Position numbers and translations under genes: made by a program. From NCBI GenBank assembly GCA_051744245.1, contig JBNJCV010000002.1, positions 1 through 58,851 of the forward strand: DNA of 58,851 bases. Reading direction: 5' to 3'. Position 1 is the first letter of the stretch. Every line of letters starts with the position of its first letter. A model generated the notes under the pieces. That model was given only the letters and a program-made list of their open reading frames with translations. It was not told the origin of the DNA and did no database searches. Source of the stretch: M55B165 sp051744245 (GTDB lineage: Bacteria > Actinomycetota > Humimicrobiia > Humimicrobiales > Humimicrobiaceae). Shown piece after piece: positions 45,098 through 54,234 of this stretch.

Positions 45098-46027
45098 ATG
45101 GATATAATTGAAGCAAAAAAAATAACTAAAAAGTTTAACAGCTTTACTGCAGTTGACAATATAAGTTTTGCAGTAAAAGAAGGGGAAATTTTTGGTTTTC
45201 TTGGCCCAAATGGTGCGGGGAAAACTACCACTATAAGGGTGCTTACAGGGGTTTTATTACCAGACAGTGGCCGCGCTATTATTGGTGGTGTTGATATGGT
45301 TAAAAATCCAATTGAAGCAAAATGCAAAATTGGGGTTATCCCAGAGATTGGCAATACCTATCTTGACCTATCAGCTATTCAGAATATATTGCTAGCCGGG
45401 AAATTTTATGGAATAAAGCAAATTGAGCTGAAGAAGAGGGCTTCGGAGTTGTTAGAAAAATTAGGGCTGTATGAAAGAAGAAGCCAGCCGGTGAAGAGTT
45501 TTTCAAAGGGCCAGAAACAAAGGATAAGTATTGCATCTGCGATTGTGCACAGGCCAAAAATACTTTTTCTAGATGAGCCCACTTCTGGTCTGGATGTACA
45601 AAGCCAGAGACTTATAAGGGACATAATCAAGGAAATGAATGACCTGGGGACCACAATTTTTCTTACCACCCATAATATAGAAGAAGCAAATATATTGTGT
45701 GACCAGGTCTGCATAATAAATAACGGCAGAATTGCAGCTATTGATAAGCCTGAAGCCCTAAGAAGCACCATAGAGAAAACAAAGTCTGTACAGGTTTCTT
45801 TTAATAAGAAGGTGGAAGATGGGTTTTTAAGGAAGAAAGAATTTATAAGCAAAATAGATAGATACGGGGATAAATTGAGATTATATACAGAAGATCCAGA
45901 TAAAACAGTAAAGTTTTTAGCAGACTATGCAGAAGATAAGGGTTTGCAAATTCTAACTCTGGAGATACTTAAAGCAAGCCTGGAAGATGCCTTTATCAAA
46001 TTTGTAAAGGAAAAGAAACATGGGTAA
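45098..46027 (+). CDS. ABC transporter ATP-binding protein (drug/lipid exporter type)
   Basis: The 309-residue nucleotide-binding subunit has Walker A GPNGAGKT at 37-44, Q-loop region VIPEIGN, signature SFSKGQKQR, Walker B ILFLDEPTSGLD and H-loop TTHNIEEA. A C-terminal extension of about 85 residues (from KTKSVQVSFNKK) resembles the DUF4162 tail of DrrA/CcmA-type exporters. It overlaps the permease gene by eight bases, so the pair makes one exporter. The start ATG lacks a clear ribosome site. A palindromic operator lies in its promoter. Confidence 0.93.
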   Translation: MDIIEAKKITKKFNSFTAVDNISFAVKEGEIFGFLGPNGAGKTTTIRVLTGVLLPDSGRAIIGGVDMVKNPIEAKCKIGVIPEIGNTYLDLSAIQNILLAGKFYGIKQIELKKRASELLEKLGLYERRSQPVKSFSKGQKQRISIASAIVHRPKILFLDEPTSGLDVQSQRLIRDIIKEMNDLGTTIFLTTHNIEEANILCDQVCIINNGRIAAIDKPEALRSTIEKTKSVQVSFNKKVEDGFLRKKEFISKIDRYGDKLRLYTEDPDKTVKFLADYAEDKGLQILTLEILKASLEDAFIKFVKEKKHG

Positions 46028-46766
46028 GATCTTACAATCTGTTAGAAGCATATCGGTGGTTACTGAAAAGAATATAAGGATTTATTATTCAAAGCCTCCG
46101 GTGATTATATTCGGGCTGCTTTTCCCTTTCTTTATGTTTCTAGCATTTCTTTTGGGAAGGCAGGTTGACTTATATAATTTCTTTCCGGGATTTATAGCTA
46201 TGTCTTTATTTTTTACTTCCTCCTCGGTTGGACCTTTAATTACGCCGTGGGAAAAGACAGCCGGTACTTATGAGAGGCTGCTGTCTTTTCCGGTAACTAT
46301 AAGTACCATGATACTTGGCGATACTATTGCCGGAATGATTTTTGGGATCGGCTTAAATGCCATCCTTGTAACTGTAGGCATTTTTGCCCTGGGTTATAGT
46401 GTTAATATTTTAATTTTGATTTTAGGAATAATAGTTTCTGCTTTCGTGTTTTCCTGCCTGGGTGTTTTTCTGGCTTCACCTTCTTCAAAAAATCCTTCAA
46501 ACATAATGATGCTTTCCAGCATAATACGTTTCCCCCTTATATTTATAAGCGGTATATTTATACCTTTAGAACAGCTGCCATTGGCTGGCAGAATCTTATC
46601 TTATTTCTCCCCCATAACTTATCTTGTAGATATTTTTAACTACAGCCTGAAAGGGACGCATAATATTAACCTGGGAATAGATTTTCTGGCATTAATTGCT
46701 TTTGCGGCTGTATTTTTAATCTTTGCCAATATTTTCCACAAGAAAAATTTGCTCAAAGGCTTGTAA
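46020..46766 (+). CDS. ABC-2 type transporter permease
   Basis: A 248-residue membrane subunit with about six spans: IIFGLLFPFFMFLAFLLG, FFPGFIAMSLFFTSSS, ILGDTIAGMIFGIGLNAILVTVG, ILILILGIIVSAFVFSCLGV, IIRFPLIFISGIFIPLEQLP and FLALIAFAAVFLIFANIF. The GIFIPLEQLP stretch before the last span is typical of ABC-2 permeases. Its partner ATPase gene overlaps it by eight bases. It ends with KKNLLKGL. Cargo is unknown; relatives export drugs, sodium or lipids. A gap of 72 bases precedes sppA. Confidence 0.9.
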   Translation: MGKILQSVRSISVVTEKNIRIYYSKPPVIIFGLLFPFFMFLAFLLGRQVDLYNFFPGFIAMSLFFTSSSVGPLITPWEKTAGTYERLLSFPVTISTMILGDTIAGMIFGIGLNAILVTVGIFALGYSVNILILILGIIVSAFVFSCLGVFLASPSSKNPSNIMMLSSIIRFPLIFISGIFIPLEQLPLAGRILSYFSPITYLVDIFNYSLKGTHNINLGIDFLALIAFAAVFLIFANIFHKKNLLKGL

Positions 46767-46838
46767 TTATTTTCTGAAGGATATCAAACTTGTTTTTTGC
46801 TAATATAGTAGGTGGTAAATTAAAGGTTGGGAGAAAAT

Positions 46839-47750
46839 ATGGCAGAAAAAAAAATGAGCACTGGTAAAATAATAGGAATAATTATAGGAGGCCTAGCCCT
46901 TTTGTTTGTTTTTTCGGGGGGTTGTTTTGTTTTGGGCCTTCTAAGCGGGAGTTTATCAGATACTTCCGGATACAGGCAAGGCAATATTTATGAGATAAAT
47001 ATAGAAGGTGTTATTACTGGTACTGAGCAAAGTGGTATTTTGGGTGGAGGCGCTACCACTCCCAAGGAAGTAATAGCACAGCTGGATATTGCTGAAAAAA
47101 GCAATAATATAAAGGCAATACTTCTAAGGGTTAATAGTCCCGGAGGAAGCCCTGCAGCTTCCCAGGAGATATACCAGGAACTGAAAAAGGCTGAAAAGCC
47201 AGTAGTGGTATCTGTCAGTGACACTTGTGCCTCAGGGGCATATTATATCTCATGTGCTGCAGATAGAATAATTGCCAATCCTGCTTCATCTGTGGGAAGC
47301 ATAGGAGTGGTCATGCAAGTCCCGAACCTGGAAGGGTTATATGACAAACTCGGTATTGAGTATACAACCATAAAGCAGGGAAAGTATAAGGATATGGGGA
47401 ATACAAGCAGGGAAATAACCGGGGAAGAAAAAAAGCTTTTAGAGGAGCAGACAAAAAAGATATATGAGCAATTTATCTCTGATGTGGCAGAAAGCAGGGA
47501 GATTAGCAAAGATAAGGTGAAAGAACTTGCCACCGGCTGGGTCTATTTGGGTAGCGAAGCAGTTGGTTTGGAGCTGATAGATGAGCTGGGAACTTACAAG
47601 GATGCTATTAATGTGGCGGCTGAACTTGGAGACGTAGTTGGTGAGCCAATGGTGGTTTCTGCCCAGGAATTTTCTTTTTATGATATTTTACTGCAATATT
47701 ATCTGGGTGGCATATTAAGTAGGCTAAAATTATTTAATTACTTATACTAG
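46839..47750 (+). CDS. sppA: Signal peptide peptidase SppA (short, 36K type)
   Basis: A membrane-anchored serine protease, 303 residues, that degrades cleaved signal peptides. One N-terminal span (IIGIIIGGLALLFVFSGGCFVLGLL) is followed by the S49 domain: NSPGGSPAASQEIY, the nucleophile serine in CASGAYYISCAADRI, SVGSIGVVMQ and the general-base lysine in GKYKDMG. I begin at ATG 46839, which has GGGAG five bases upstream; a TTG at 46827 is less well placed. It follows the ABC exporter but has a gap of 72 bases and may have its own promoter. Confidence 0.92.
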   Translation: MAEKKMSTGKIIGIIIGGLALLFVFSGGCFVLGLLSGSLSDTSGYRQGNIYEINIEGVITGTEQSGILGGGATTPKEVIAQLDIAEKSNNIKAILLRVNSPGGSPAASQEIYQELKKAEKPVVVSVSDTCASGAYYISCAADRIIANPASSVGSIGVVMQVPNLEGLYDKLGIEYTTIKQGKYKDMGNTSREITGEEKKLLEEQTKKIYEQFISDVAESREISKDKVKELATGWVYLGSEAVGLELIDELGTYKDAINVAAELGDVVGEPMVVSAQEFSFYDILLQYYLGGILSRLKLFNYLY

Positions 47751-47810
47751 GCACCAGCGCCCTTGAAAAGGGGGAATTAGTTAGTTAAAATAATAATTGC
47801 TTAACAGGCG

Positions 47811-47844
47811 GCCTATGATGGTTCACTCACGTGGACCATCAGGC
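47811..47844 (+). other. Strong RNA hairpin of unknown role after sppA
   Basis: TGATGGTTCAC and GTGGACCATCA pair over 11 positions (one G-U) around a TCAC loop, and GCC/GGC extend the stem. No U-tract follows, so it is not a plain terminator. A smaller CCCTT/AAGGG hairpin lies at 47760-47772 just behind the sppA stop. Together they may protect or end the sppA transcript before the T-box. Confidence 0.45.
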
Positions 47845-47959
47845 TGAAGAAATCGGCAGATAGTTAGACAAATTTGTTACAATATGCTACTATTCTTATT
47901 CTGAAGAAGTTTTGAAAATTTAATATTGCCATTAAAGCCTTTGAACAGGAATAGTAAGT

Positions 47960-48215
47960 GCTAAGCAGCATACAGAGAACCGCTAGCAGGTGAGAATGCG
48001 GTTGCAAGGCTGGTAACTGAATGGGCCTGGGAGGTGCTTGGCTGAAATCTTATTGAAAGTATGCTGAGACGGTTTCCACCGTTAACGTGGGATAGGATAT
48101 CATGGGTATCTGAAAGAGAGTATAGGAGAAGGTTCTCCTATAAAATAGAGTGGCACCGCGGGAATTTACCTCTCGTCTCTATAGAATATTAGAGATTGAG
48201 AGGTTTTTTTATTTT
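47960..48215 (+). promoter_or_regulatory. T-box riboswitch, tryptophan-specific
   Basis: Stem I closes with CAGCATAC (47966-47973) and GTATGCTG (48059-48066) and contains the AGAGA bulge and a GGTGAGA element. The specifier is UGG (48022-48024), set in the usual GAA-codon-GCC context, so uncharged tRNA-Trp is sensed. The T-box AGAGTGGCACCGCGGG is at 48147-48162. The competing terminator pairs CCTCTCGTCTCTA with TAGAGATTGAGAGG (48169-48204) before a T7 run. Low tryptophan should favour the antiterminator and turn on trpB downstream. Confidence 0.93.
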
Positions 48216-48242
48216 TAAATATTTTAAGAAAGGAGAAAGCAA

Positions 48243-49595
48243 ATGAATGATAGAAAAATAATATTATCAGAAAGTGAGATGCCTAGGGAATGGTACAATG
48301 TAAACCCTGACCTACCTAAGCCATTGGATCCGCCCTTGCATCCAAAAACAGGAAAGCCCCTTACACCTGATGATCTTTCCATTATGTTTCCCATGGAACT
48401 GATCATGCAGGAAATGAGCCAGGAGAGGTTTATTAAAATTCCAGAAGAGCTTTTAGAGATTTACGCTATTTGGAGGCCTACTCCCCTGGTAAGGGCTAAA
48501 AACCTGGAAGAGTATTTGGGGACGCCTGCAAAAATATTTTATAAAAATGAAAGCGTCAGCCCTGCGGGAAGCCATAAACCTAATACTGCTGTAGCTCAGG
48601 CTTACTATAATAAAAAAGAGGGGGTTAAAAAGTTAACTACCGAAACCGGGGCAGGCCAATGGGGAAGTGCCCTGGCATTTGCAACCAATATTCTGGATTT
48701 GGATTTGACTGTTTACATGGTAAGAATAAGCTACAATCAGAAGCCATACAGGAAGACCATGATGAGAGTATGGGGAGCAGATGTACATGCTTCACCGTCT
48801 GATAGGACTGAATCCGGAAGAAATATACTGGCAAAAGATCCAGATTCTTCAGGGAGCCTGGGGATTGCAATTAGTGAAGCAGTTGAAGAGGCTGTAAAGT
48901 CTGACGATACCAATTATTCACTGGGAAGCGTTCTAAACCATGTCCTGATGCACCAGTCAATAATTGGTCTGGAGACAAAGAAGCAATTTGAAAAGGCAGG
49001 CCTTTATCCAGATGTTTTAGTAGGTTGCGTGGGAGGGGGAAGTAATTTTGCAGGCTTTGCTTTTCCGTTTTTGCCTGATAAGTTTGGAGGCAAAGATATT
49101 AAAATATTAGCTGTTGAACCTATAGCCTGTCCAACCCTTACCAAGGGCCCTTATGCTTATGATTACGGCGATACAGCAAAAATGGCTCCAATTGCAAAGA
49201 TGTATACCTTGGGCCATGATTTCATCCCGGCTCCCATACATTCAGGGGGTTTGAGGTATCATGGAATGGCTCCCCAGATAAGCCTGCTTTGCAATGAGAA
49301 GGTTATTGAGGCAGCAGCACTAATGCAAAATCCTGTTTTTGAAGCGGCAGTAACTTTTTCAAAAACAGAAGGTATAATACCTGCCCCCGAAACCGCACAT
49401 GCAATCAGGGCTACTATTGATGAAGCCCTGAAGTGCAAACAGACAGGGGAAGAAAAAGTAATTGCATTTAATTTTAGCGGGCACGGTCATTTTGATTTAA
49501 GTGCTTATGAGAGTTACCTGGATGGAAAACTAGAGGATTACGAGTATCCGGATGAGAAGATAAAAGAATCACTAGAGCAACTTCCTAAGGTCTAA
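48243..49595 (+). CDS. trpB: Tryptophan synthase beta chain, TrpB2 type
   Basis: The 450-residue TrpB2 protein condenses indole and serine to tryptophan. PLP lysine is Lys112 in SPAGSHKPNTA; TTETGAGQWGSALAFA, RKTMMRVWGADV, CVGGGSNFAGFAFPF and HSGGLRYHGMAP mark the TrpB2 group, which is longer than ordinary TrpB and usually acts without TrpA. No trpA is adjacent. The gene stands alone behind a tryptophan T-box, 28 bases after the terminator run, with AAAGGAG before the ATG. Salvage of indole is the likely role. Confidence 0.95.
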   Translation: MNDRKIILSESEMPREWYNVNPDLPKPLDPPLHPKTGKPLTPDDLSIMFPMELIMQEMSQERFIKIPEELLEIYAIWRPTPLVRAKNLEEYLGTPAKIFYKNESVSPAGSHKPNTAVAQAYYNKKEGVKKLTTETGAGQWGSALAFATNILDLDLTVYMVRISYNQKPYRKTMMRVWGADVHASPSDRTESGRNILAKDPDSSGSLGIAISEAVEEAVKSDDTNYSLGSVLNHVLMHQSIIGLETKKQFEKAGLYPDVLVGCVGGGSNFAGFAFPFLPDKFGGKDIKILAVEPIACPTLTKGPYAYDYGDTAKMAPIAKMYTLGHDFIPAPIHSGGLRYHGMAPQISLLCNEKVIEAAALMQNPVFEAAVTFSKTEGIIPAPETAHAIRATIDEALKCKQTGEEKVIAFNFSGHGHFDLSAYESYLDGKLEDYEYPDEKIKESLEQLPKV

Positions 49596-49609
49596 AAGCC
49601 TTCTAGCTC

Positions 49610-49646
49610 TTGCCAGGGCAGTGTGTCTCTTCCATTGCCCTGGCAA
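49610..49646 (+). terminator. Probable terminator hairpin after trpB
   Basis: TTGCCAGGGCA (49610-49620) and TGCCCTGGCAA (49636-49646) are perfectly complementary over 11 bases. The T6 run comes only 13 bases later, so termination may be imperfect. The rest of the gap to rho (49647-49901) is AT-rich and shows no gene. Confidence 0.55.
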
Positions 49647-49901
49647 AAAACTACTTGATTTTTTAACAATTTACATATATCATCATTACTACAATTTGAA
49701 CAAGTAAAATAAACAATGAATTTTCTTCATAGGTTTTTCAAAAAAAGTGGTGATAAAGTGGTGCGATTATTGCAAATGCCTTTGCTTTTGTCTAATTAGT
49801 CCCTTTTTCACTTTTGCTGTCCAATAAGTCGTGGATAAGCAGATTTACAAATATATTTGAAAGAATCTAGCTTGTATTTTAGATGAAAGGTATGTTTTAT
49901 A

Positions 49902-51290
49902 ATGAATGAAATGAACAAAGAAATATTAACTGATAAAAAATTAGGAGAACTGAAGGAAATAGCTAAAGAATTGGATATTTCCGGTTTTTCCAAGCTGAAA
50001 AAAGATGAACTGATACAAAGAATAATAGAGACAGTCTCAGATAATGGAGAAGACCCCAAAACAGAGGAAAAGGAAACTGTTCATAAGAAGATGAAAAATG
50101 GAATGGTAGTTGAGAAAAAAATAATAAAGAATGACGGAAAGACTAAAGAACTAGAAGTATATGAAAAAAATATGAAAGGGATACTGGATATACTAAGTGA
50201 TGGTTATGGATTCCTTAGGGTTGACGGATATCTTCCAGGCTCTAATGATATATATGTATCCCAGTCCCAGATCAGGAGATTCAGATTGAGACAGGGGGAC
50301 GAAGTTTACGGCCAGGTAAGGCCGCCAAAAGATAATGAAAAATACAATGCCTTAATAAGGATTGAAAAGGTAAATAACGGGGATCCTGAATATATTAGGA
50401 AAAGATCTCCATTTGAATCCTTAACTCCCATATATCCGCTGGACAGGCTGAGACTGGAGACAAAGCCTGATAATGTTGCTCCTAGGGTAATAGACTTGGT
50501 TGCTCCCATAGGTAAGGGGCAGAGGGGGTTAATTGTTTCGCCGCCAAAGGCAGGAAAGACTACTATACTAAAAGAGCTTGCCAATAGCGTGGCTACAAAT
50601 AATTCTGAAGTCCATATAATTGTCCTCCTGGTCGATGAAAGGCCTGAAGAGGTAACTGATATGGAAAGATCGGTAAGGGGCGAAGTAATAAGCTCTACTT
50701 TTGATCAGCCTTCCGAGAATCATATTCAGGTTTCAGAGCTTGTATTGCAAAGGGCAAAAAGGCTGGTGGAGCATGGGAATGATGTATTGATACTGTTAGA
50801 CAGTATCACTAGGCTAGCCAGGGCTTATAACCTAACCATTCCTGCAAGTGGAAGGGTCCTTTCAGGTGGTGTTGATTCTACAGCACTGTTCCCTCCTAAA
50901 AGCTTTTTTGGGGCAGCTAGAAATATTGAGCATGGTGGTAGTTTAACTATACTTGCTACTGCCCTTATTGAAACGGGAAGCAGAATGGACGATGTAATTT
51001 TTGAAGAATTTAAAGGAACCGGAAACATGGAACTGAAACTTGACCGGTCATTGGCAGATAAGAGGATTTTTCCTGCAATTGATGTTAATAAGTCAGGGAC
51101 CAGAAAAGAAGAGCTGCTGATGGACAAGGAAGAAGCTTCACTGGTGTGGAGGCTTAGGAGGATTATCCATGAAAAAGAGCCAGAAGTAGCTATTGAGCAA
51201 TTAATAGATTATGTCAAGAAAACCAAAACCAATAAAGATTTCCTCAATGCCTTAAAAGCAAGTTTCCAGAATAACAAAAAGACCCTTTAG
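49902..51290 (+). CDS. rho: Transcription termination factor Rho
   Basis: An RNA helicase hexamer subunit of 462 residues. The Rho_N helical domain is at about 8-45 (LGELKEIAKELDISGFSKLKKDELIQ), an acidic/lysine-rich linker follows to 85, then the cold-shock-like RNA-binding domain (ILSDGYGFLRVDGYLPG...IYVSQSQIRRF). The ATPase has Walker A SPPKAGKTT, the VLLVDERPEEVTDM block, and LDSITRLARAYN, with GGVDSTALFPPKSFFGAARN after. It leads the run to prmC. The ribosome site AAAGG is about 11 bases before the ATG, and a second ATG lies at 49911. Confidence 0.97.
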   Translation: MNEMNKEILTDKKLGELKEIAKELDISGFSKLKKDELIQRIIETVSDNGEDPKTEEKETVHKKMKNGMVVEKKIIKNDGKTKELEVYEKNMKGILDILSDGYGFLRVDGYLPGSNDIYVSQSQIRRFRLRQGDEVYGQVRPPKDNEKYNALIRIEKVNNGDPEYIRKRSPFESLTPIYPLDRLRLETKPDNVAPRVIDLVAPIGKGQRGLIVSPPKAGKTTILKELANSVATNNSEVHIIVLLVDERPEEVTDMERSVRGEVISSTFDQPSENHIQVSELVLQRAKRLVEHGNDVLILLDSITRLARAYNLTIPASGRVLSGGVDSTALFPPKSFFGAARNIEHGGSLTILATALIETGSRMDDVIFEEFKGTGNMELKLDRSLADKRIFPAIDVNKSGTRKEELLMDKEEASLVWRLRRIIHEKEPEVAIEQLIDYVKKTKTNKDFLNALKASFQNNKKTL

Positions 51291-51374
51291 AACATTTATT
51301 AGTTGTTATTTACTGTTATATGCATTTATGGTATCATTTTCCACTTGAGTATTAATGATAAGAGGTGTTTAGTG

Positions 51375-51581
51375 ATGAAAAAAGATATACATCCGGATTA
51401 TATGGAATGTACTGTTACTTGTTCATGCGGGAATAGCTTTAAAACAAGATCTACCCAGGAAAATTTAAAGGTAGAAATTTGTTCTAATTGCCACCCTTTT
51501 TATACAGGTAAGCAGAAATTAGTTGACTCTGGAGGAAGAGTAGAAAGATTTAAGAAAAGGCTTAATAAAAAAAAGAAATAA
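51375..51581 (+). CDS. rpmE: 50S ribosomal protein L31
   Basis: A 68-residue zinc-binding L31 of the C+ type. Ligand cysteines are Cys16, Cys18, Cys36 and Cys39 (TCSCGNSF and EICSNCHPFYTGKQK). The basic C-terminus GRVERFKKRLNKKKK contacts rRNA. I use ATG 51375, with AGAGGTG upstream, as it gives the normal MKKDIHPDY start; the frame is open for 24 codons before it. Rho followed by rpmE is a very common pair. Confidence 0.96.
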   Translation: MKKDIHPDYMECTVTCSCGNSFKTRSTQENLKVEICSNCHPFYTGKQKLVDSGGRVERFKKRLNKKKK

Positions 51582-51584
51582 GGG

Positions 51585-52271
51585 ATGAAAGTAAAATTAC
51601 TGAGGCATACCAGTGAGCCGGAAAAAATGGTGGCTTTAGCTGCTAGGCTTTGTTATTCCCCAGTGGGAATTGAGCAACTCAGCGGGGAAATGGATGCAGA
51701 GGAAATTGATAAGCTGGTAAAGTTTGTCATAAAAAGCGGACATCTTTCTACTACTGAGCATATTAGCTTTACTTTTGCTATTGAAGGAGTTTCCAGGGCT
51801 TTAACCCATCAACTGGTTAGGCATAGACTGGCCTCCTATAACCAACAATCACAAAGGTATGTTGAGTTTAAAGACAGGCTTGATTATGTAACTCCTGCTT
51901 CAATTAAAAATGAAGAGAAGCTTAATAAAAAATACGAGGATATGCTTGATAATATACATGCTTTCTATAAGCAGATGCTCCAGTCGGGAATAGAGGCAGA
52001 GGATGCCAGATATATTTTTCCCAATGCAGCTGAAACTAAAATTATTGTTACCATGAACGGCCGGGAACTTCTACATTTCTTTACTGTGAGGTGCTGCAAT
52101 AGGGCACAATGGGAAATAAGGGACCTTGCTACTAAAATGCTTAAGCTGGTTAAAAAGGTAAGTCCAGTGGTTTTCTTAAATGCAGGTCCCAATTGCCTTA
52201 GGGATCCTTGTCCTGAAGGCAAATTTACCTGCGGGAATCCCCCAAAGGCAAGTGATTTTAATGGGCAATAA
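51585..52271 (+). CDS. thyX: Flavin-dependent thymidylate synthase
   Basis: ThyX methylates dUMP to dTMP using FAD and methylene-tetrahydrofolate. The signature RHRxxSxNxxSxRY appears as RHRLASYNQQSQRY (about residues 75-88). HLSTTEHISFTF before it and RCCNRAQWEIRDLA after it complete the active site. The 228-residue length is standard. The stop overlaps the DUF1385 start by 11 bases. No thyA is seen, and the product feeds Tmk at 34542. The methylene donor is made by GlyA (56121). Confidence 0.96.
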   Translation: MKVKLLRHTSEPEKMVALAARLCYSPVGIEQLSGEMDAEEIDKLVKFVIKSGHLSTTEHISFTFAIEGVSRALTHQLVRHRLASYNQQSQRYVEFKDRLDYVTPASIKNEEKLNKKYEDMLDNIHAFYKQMLQSGIEAEDARYIFPNAAETKIIVTMNGRELLHFFTVRCCNRAQWEIRDLATKMLKLVKKVSPVVFLNAGPNCLRDPCPEGKFTCGNPPKASDFNGQ

Positions 52272-53148
52272 TAAGTTTCAGGTGGGAGGCCAGGCTGTAA
52301 TTGAGGGCGTAATGATGAAAAGTAAGCATTATTGGTCTTTAGCAGTTAGAAAGCCTGATTCCGACATTTCAGCAAAAGTATACAAGGCGAAGCCCTTAGC
52401 AGAAAAATATCCAATTTTAGGTTATATATTTATAAGGGGAGTTGTTTCTCTTGTAGAAACCATGGCTTTAGGTTTTAGGGCTTTAAGTTATTCAGTAAAT
52501 GAAGCTACTGATGAAGATATCCAGTTTACTAAGAAGGAAATGTCTATCTCCATAATTATTGCCGTACTGTTTGCAGTTGGAGTCTTCTTTGTATTACCCA
52601 CTCTTATTGGGAGAAGTTTTAGCGGTTTTTTCCCCAATGCTTTTGTTTACAATCTCTTGGAAGGGCTGGTAAGGATAGGGTTCTTTTTAGTCTATATTGC
52701 CATTATTTCTTCCATTAAGGATATAAGGAGGATATTCCAGTACCACGGGGCAGAGCATAAAACCATACAGGCATATGAGAACGGTGAAGAACTGGTGCCG
52801 GAGAAGGTGAAAAAATATAGGAGGCTCCATGTGCGGTGTGGCACAAGTTTTCTGCTTATAGTAATGTTTGTGGCAATATTTGTATTTGCCCTTTTGGGAA
52901 AACCTCCTCTTATCTGGCGTATTGTCTCAAGAATCTTGCTTATACCGGTTATTGCCGGTATCTCTTATGAGCTAATAAAGGTTGCAGGGAAATTTAATAA
53001 GTATAAAATTGTAAATGTGATTTTTTACCCTGGGCTGCTTTTGCAGAGGATGACCACCAGGGAGCCTGATGAAGGACAGCTGGAAGTTGCAATAAAGTCT
53101 TTTGAAAAGGTAATTGAGGCTGAAAAAAATTTTGAGAAGGCGGGTTAA
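52261..53148 (+). CDS. DUF1385 membrane protein
   Basis: A 295-residue integral membrane protein. The N-terminal signature VGGQAVIEGVMMKS and the central YHGAEHKTIQAYE and RLHVRCGTSFLLIV are diagnostic of DUF1385 (YqhQ-like). About five spans lie near 93-115, 135-160, 195-215, 220-240 and 245-260. I start at ATG 52261, inside the end of thyX, because the frame upstream shares no family similarity. The function is unknown; its fixed place between thyX or rpmE and prfA is itself conserved in many Gram-positive genomes. Confidence 0.92.
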   Translation: MGNNKFQVGGQAVIEGVMMKSKHYWSLAVRKPDSDISAKVYKAKPLAEKYPILGYIFIRGVVSLVETMALGFRALSYSVNEATDEDIQFTKKEMSISIIIAVLFAVGVFFVLPTLIGRSFSGFFPNAFVYNLLEGLVRIGFFLVYIAIISSIKDIRRIFQYHGAEHKTIQAYENGEELVPEKVKKYRRLHVRCGTSFLLIVMFVAIFVFALLGKPPLIWRIVSRILLIPVIAGISYELIKVAGKFNKYKIVNVIFYPGLLLQRMTTREPDEGQLEVAIKSFEKVIEAEKNFEKAG

Positions 53149-53151
53149 AAA

Positions 53152-54231
53152 ATGGCAGACTTATTAGAAAAGCTAAAAATTTATGAAGATAAATACAAGG
53201 AAGTAATGCAAAAATTATCGGATTCCGGGATAACCCAGAATCCTGAGAAAATAAAGGAATATGGAAAAATGGCTTCCGAACTTGAGGAGTTGGTTAAGGC
53301 TGCCAAAAAATACAGGAAGCTAATAAGTTCTATTGGGGATGCAAACGAGATGCTATCCTCTGAAGAAGATGAGGAGATGGCAGAATTCCTGCAAGAAGAG
53401 CTTGAGAAGAACCAAAAAGAAAAAAAGAATTTAGAGAAAAAAATAAAGATGCTTATGACTCCAAAAGACCCTAATGATAAAAAGAATGCAATTATAGAAA
53501 TAAGGGCTGGCGCTGGGGGAGATGAGGCAGCCCTATTTGCTGAGGATCTCTACAGGATGTATACAAAATTTGCAGACAGCAGGGGCTGGAGACATGATGT
53601 GCTGAGCTCAAACAGCTTGGGGATAGGCGGTTTTAAGGAAATAATTTTTAGTGTTGAAGGAAAAAATGTCTATGGAATAATGAAGTATGAATCAGGAGTG
53701 CACCGGGTGCAAAGAATCCCGGTTACCGAGTCCGGGGGAAGGATACACACTTCTACTGCTACAGTAGCTGTGTTGCCTGAAGCTGAGGATGTTGAGGTAA
53801 ATATTTCACCTCAGGATGTAAGAGTTGATGTATTTAGGTCAAGCGGCCCAGGGGGCCAGTCGGTTAATACAACTGATTCTGCGGTTAGGCTTACCCATGT
53901 CCCTACAGGCATAATGGTTAGTTGCCAAGATGAAAAATCACAGCTCCAGAACAAAGAGAAGGCTTTTAGAATTTTAAGGACCCGGATTAAAGAGATGGAA
54001 GAGCAGAAGCAGATGGATGAACAGACTGAAAACAGGAGGATGCAAATTGGTAGTGGAGATAGAAGCGAAAGGATAAGAACCTATAATTATCCCCAGGGCA
54101 GGATTACAGATCACCGGATAAATTTAACTTTATATAAACTGGAAAATGTCTTGGAGGGCAACCTGGAAGAGCTCATAAGTGAATTACGCACAGAGGACGA
54201 GGAAAAGAAAATTGAAAAACTAGGGGTATAG
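53152..54231 (+). CDS. prfA: Peptide chain release factor 1
   Basis: RF1 terminates translation at UAA and UAG. The catalytic GGQ is at Gly234-Gly235-Gln236 in SSGPGGQSVNTTDSAVRLTH; the anticodon-like tripeptide region precedes it (VHRVQRIPVTESGGRIHTSTA). Length 359 is normal. It follows DUF1385 by three bases and precedes prmC, which methylates the GGQ glutamine, by three bases. Confidence 0.97.
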   Translation: MADLLEKLKIYEDKYKEVMQKLSDSGITQNPEKIKEYGKMASELEELVKAAKKYRKLISSIGDANEMLSSEEDEEMAEFLQEELEKNQKEKKNLEKKIKMLMTPKDPNDKKNAIIEIRAGAGGDEAALFAEDLYRMYTKFADSRGWRHDVLSSNSLGIGGFKEIIFSVEGKNVYGIMKYESGVHRVQRIPVTESGGRIHTSTATVAVLPEAEDVEVNISPQDVRVDVFRSSGPGGQSVNTTDSAVRLTHVPTGIMVSCQDEKSQLQNKEKAFRILRTRIKEMEEQKQMDEQTENRRMQIGSGDRSERIRTYNYPQGRITDHRINLTLYKLENVLEGNLEELISELRTEDEEKKIEKLGV

Positions 54232-54234
54232 GTT

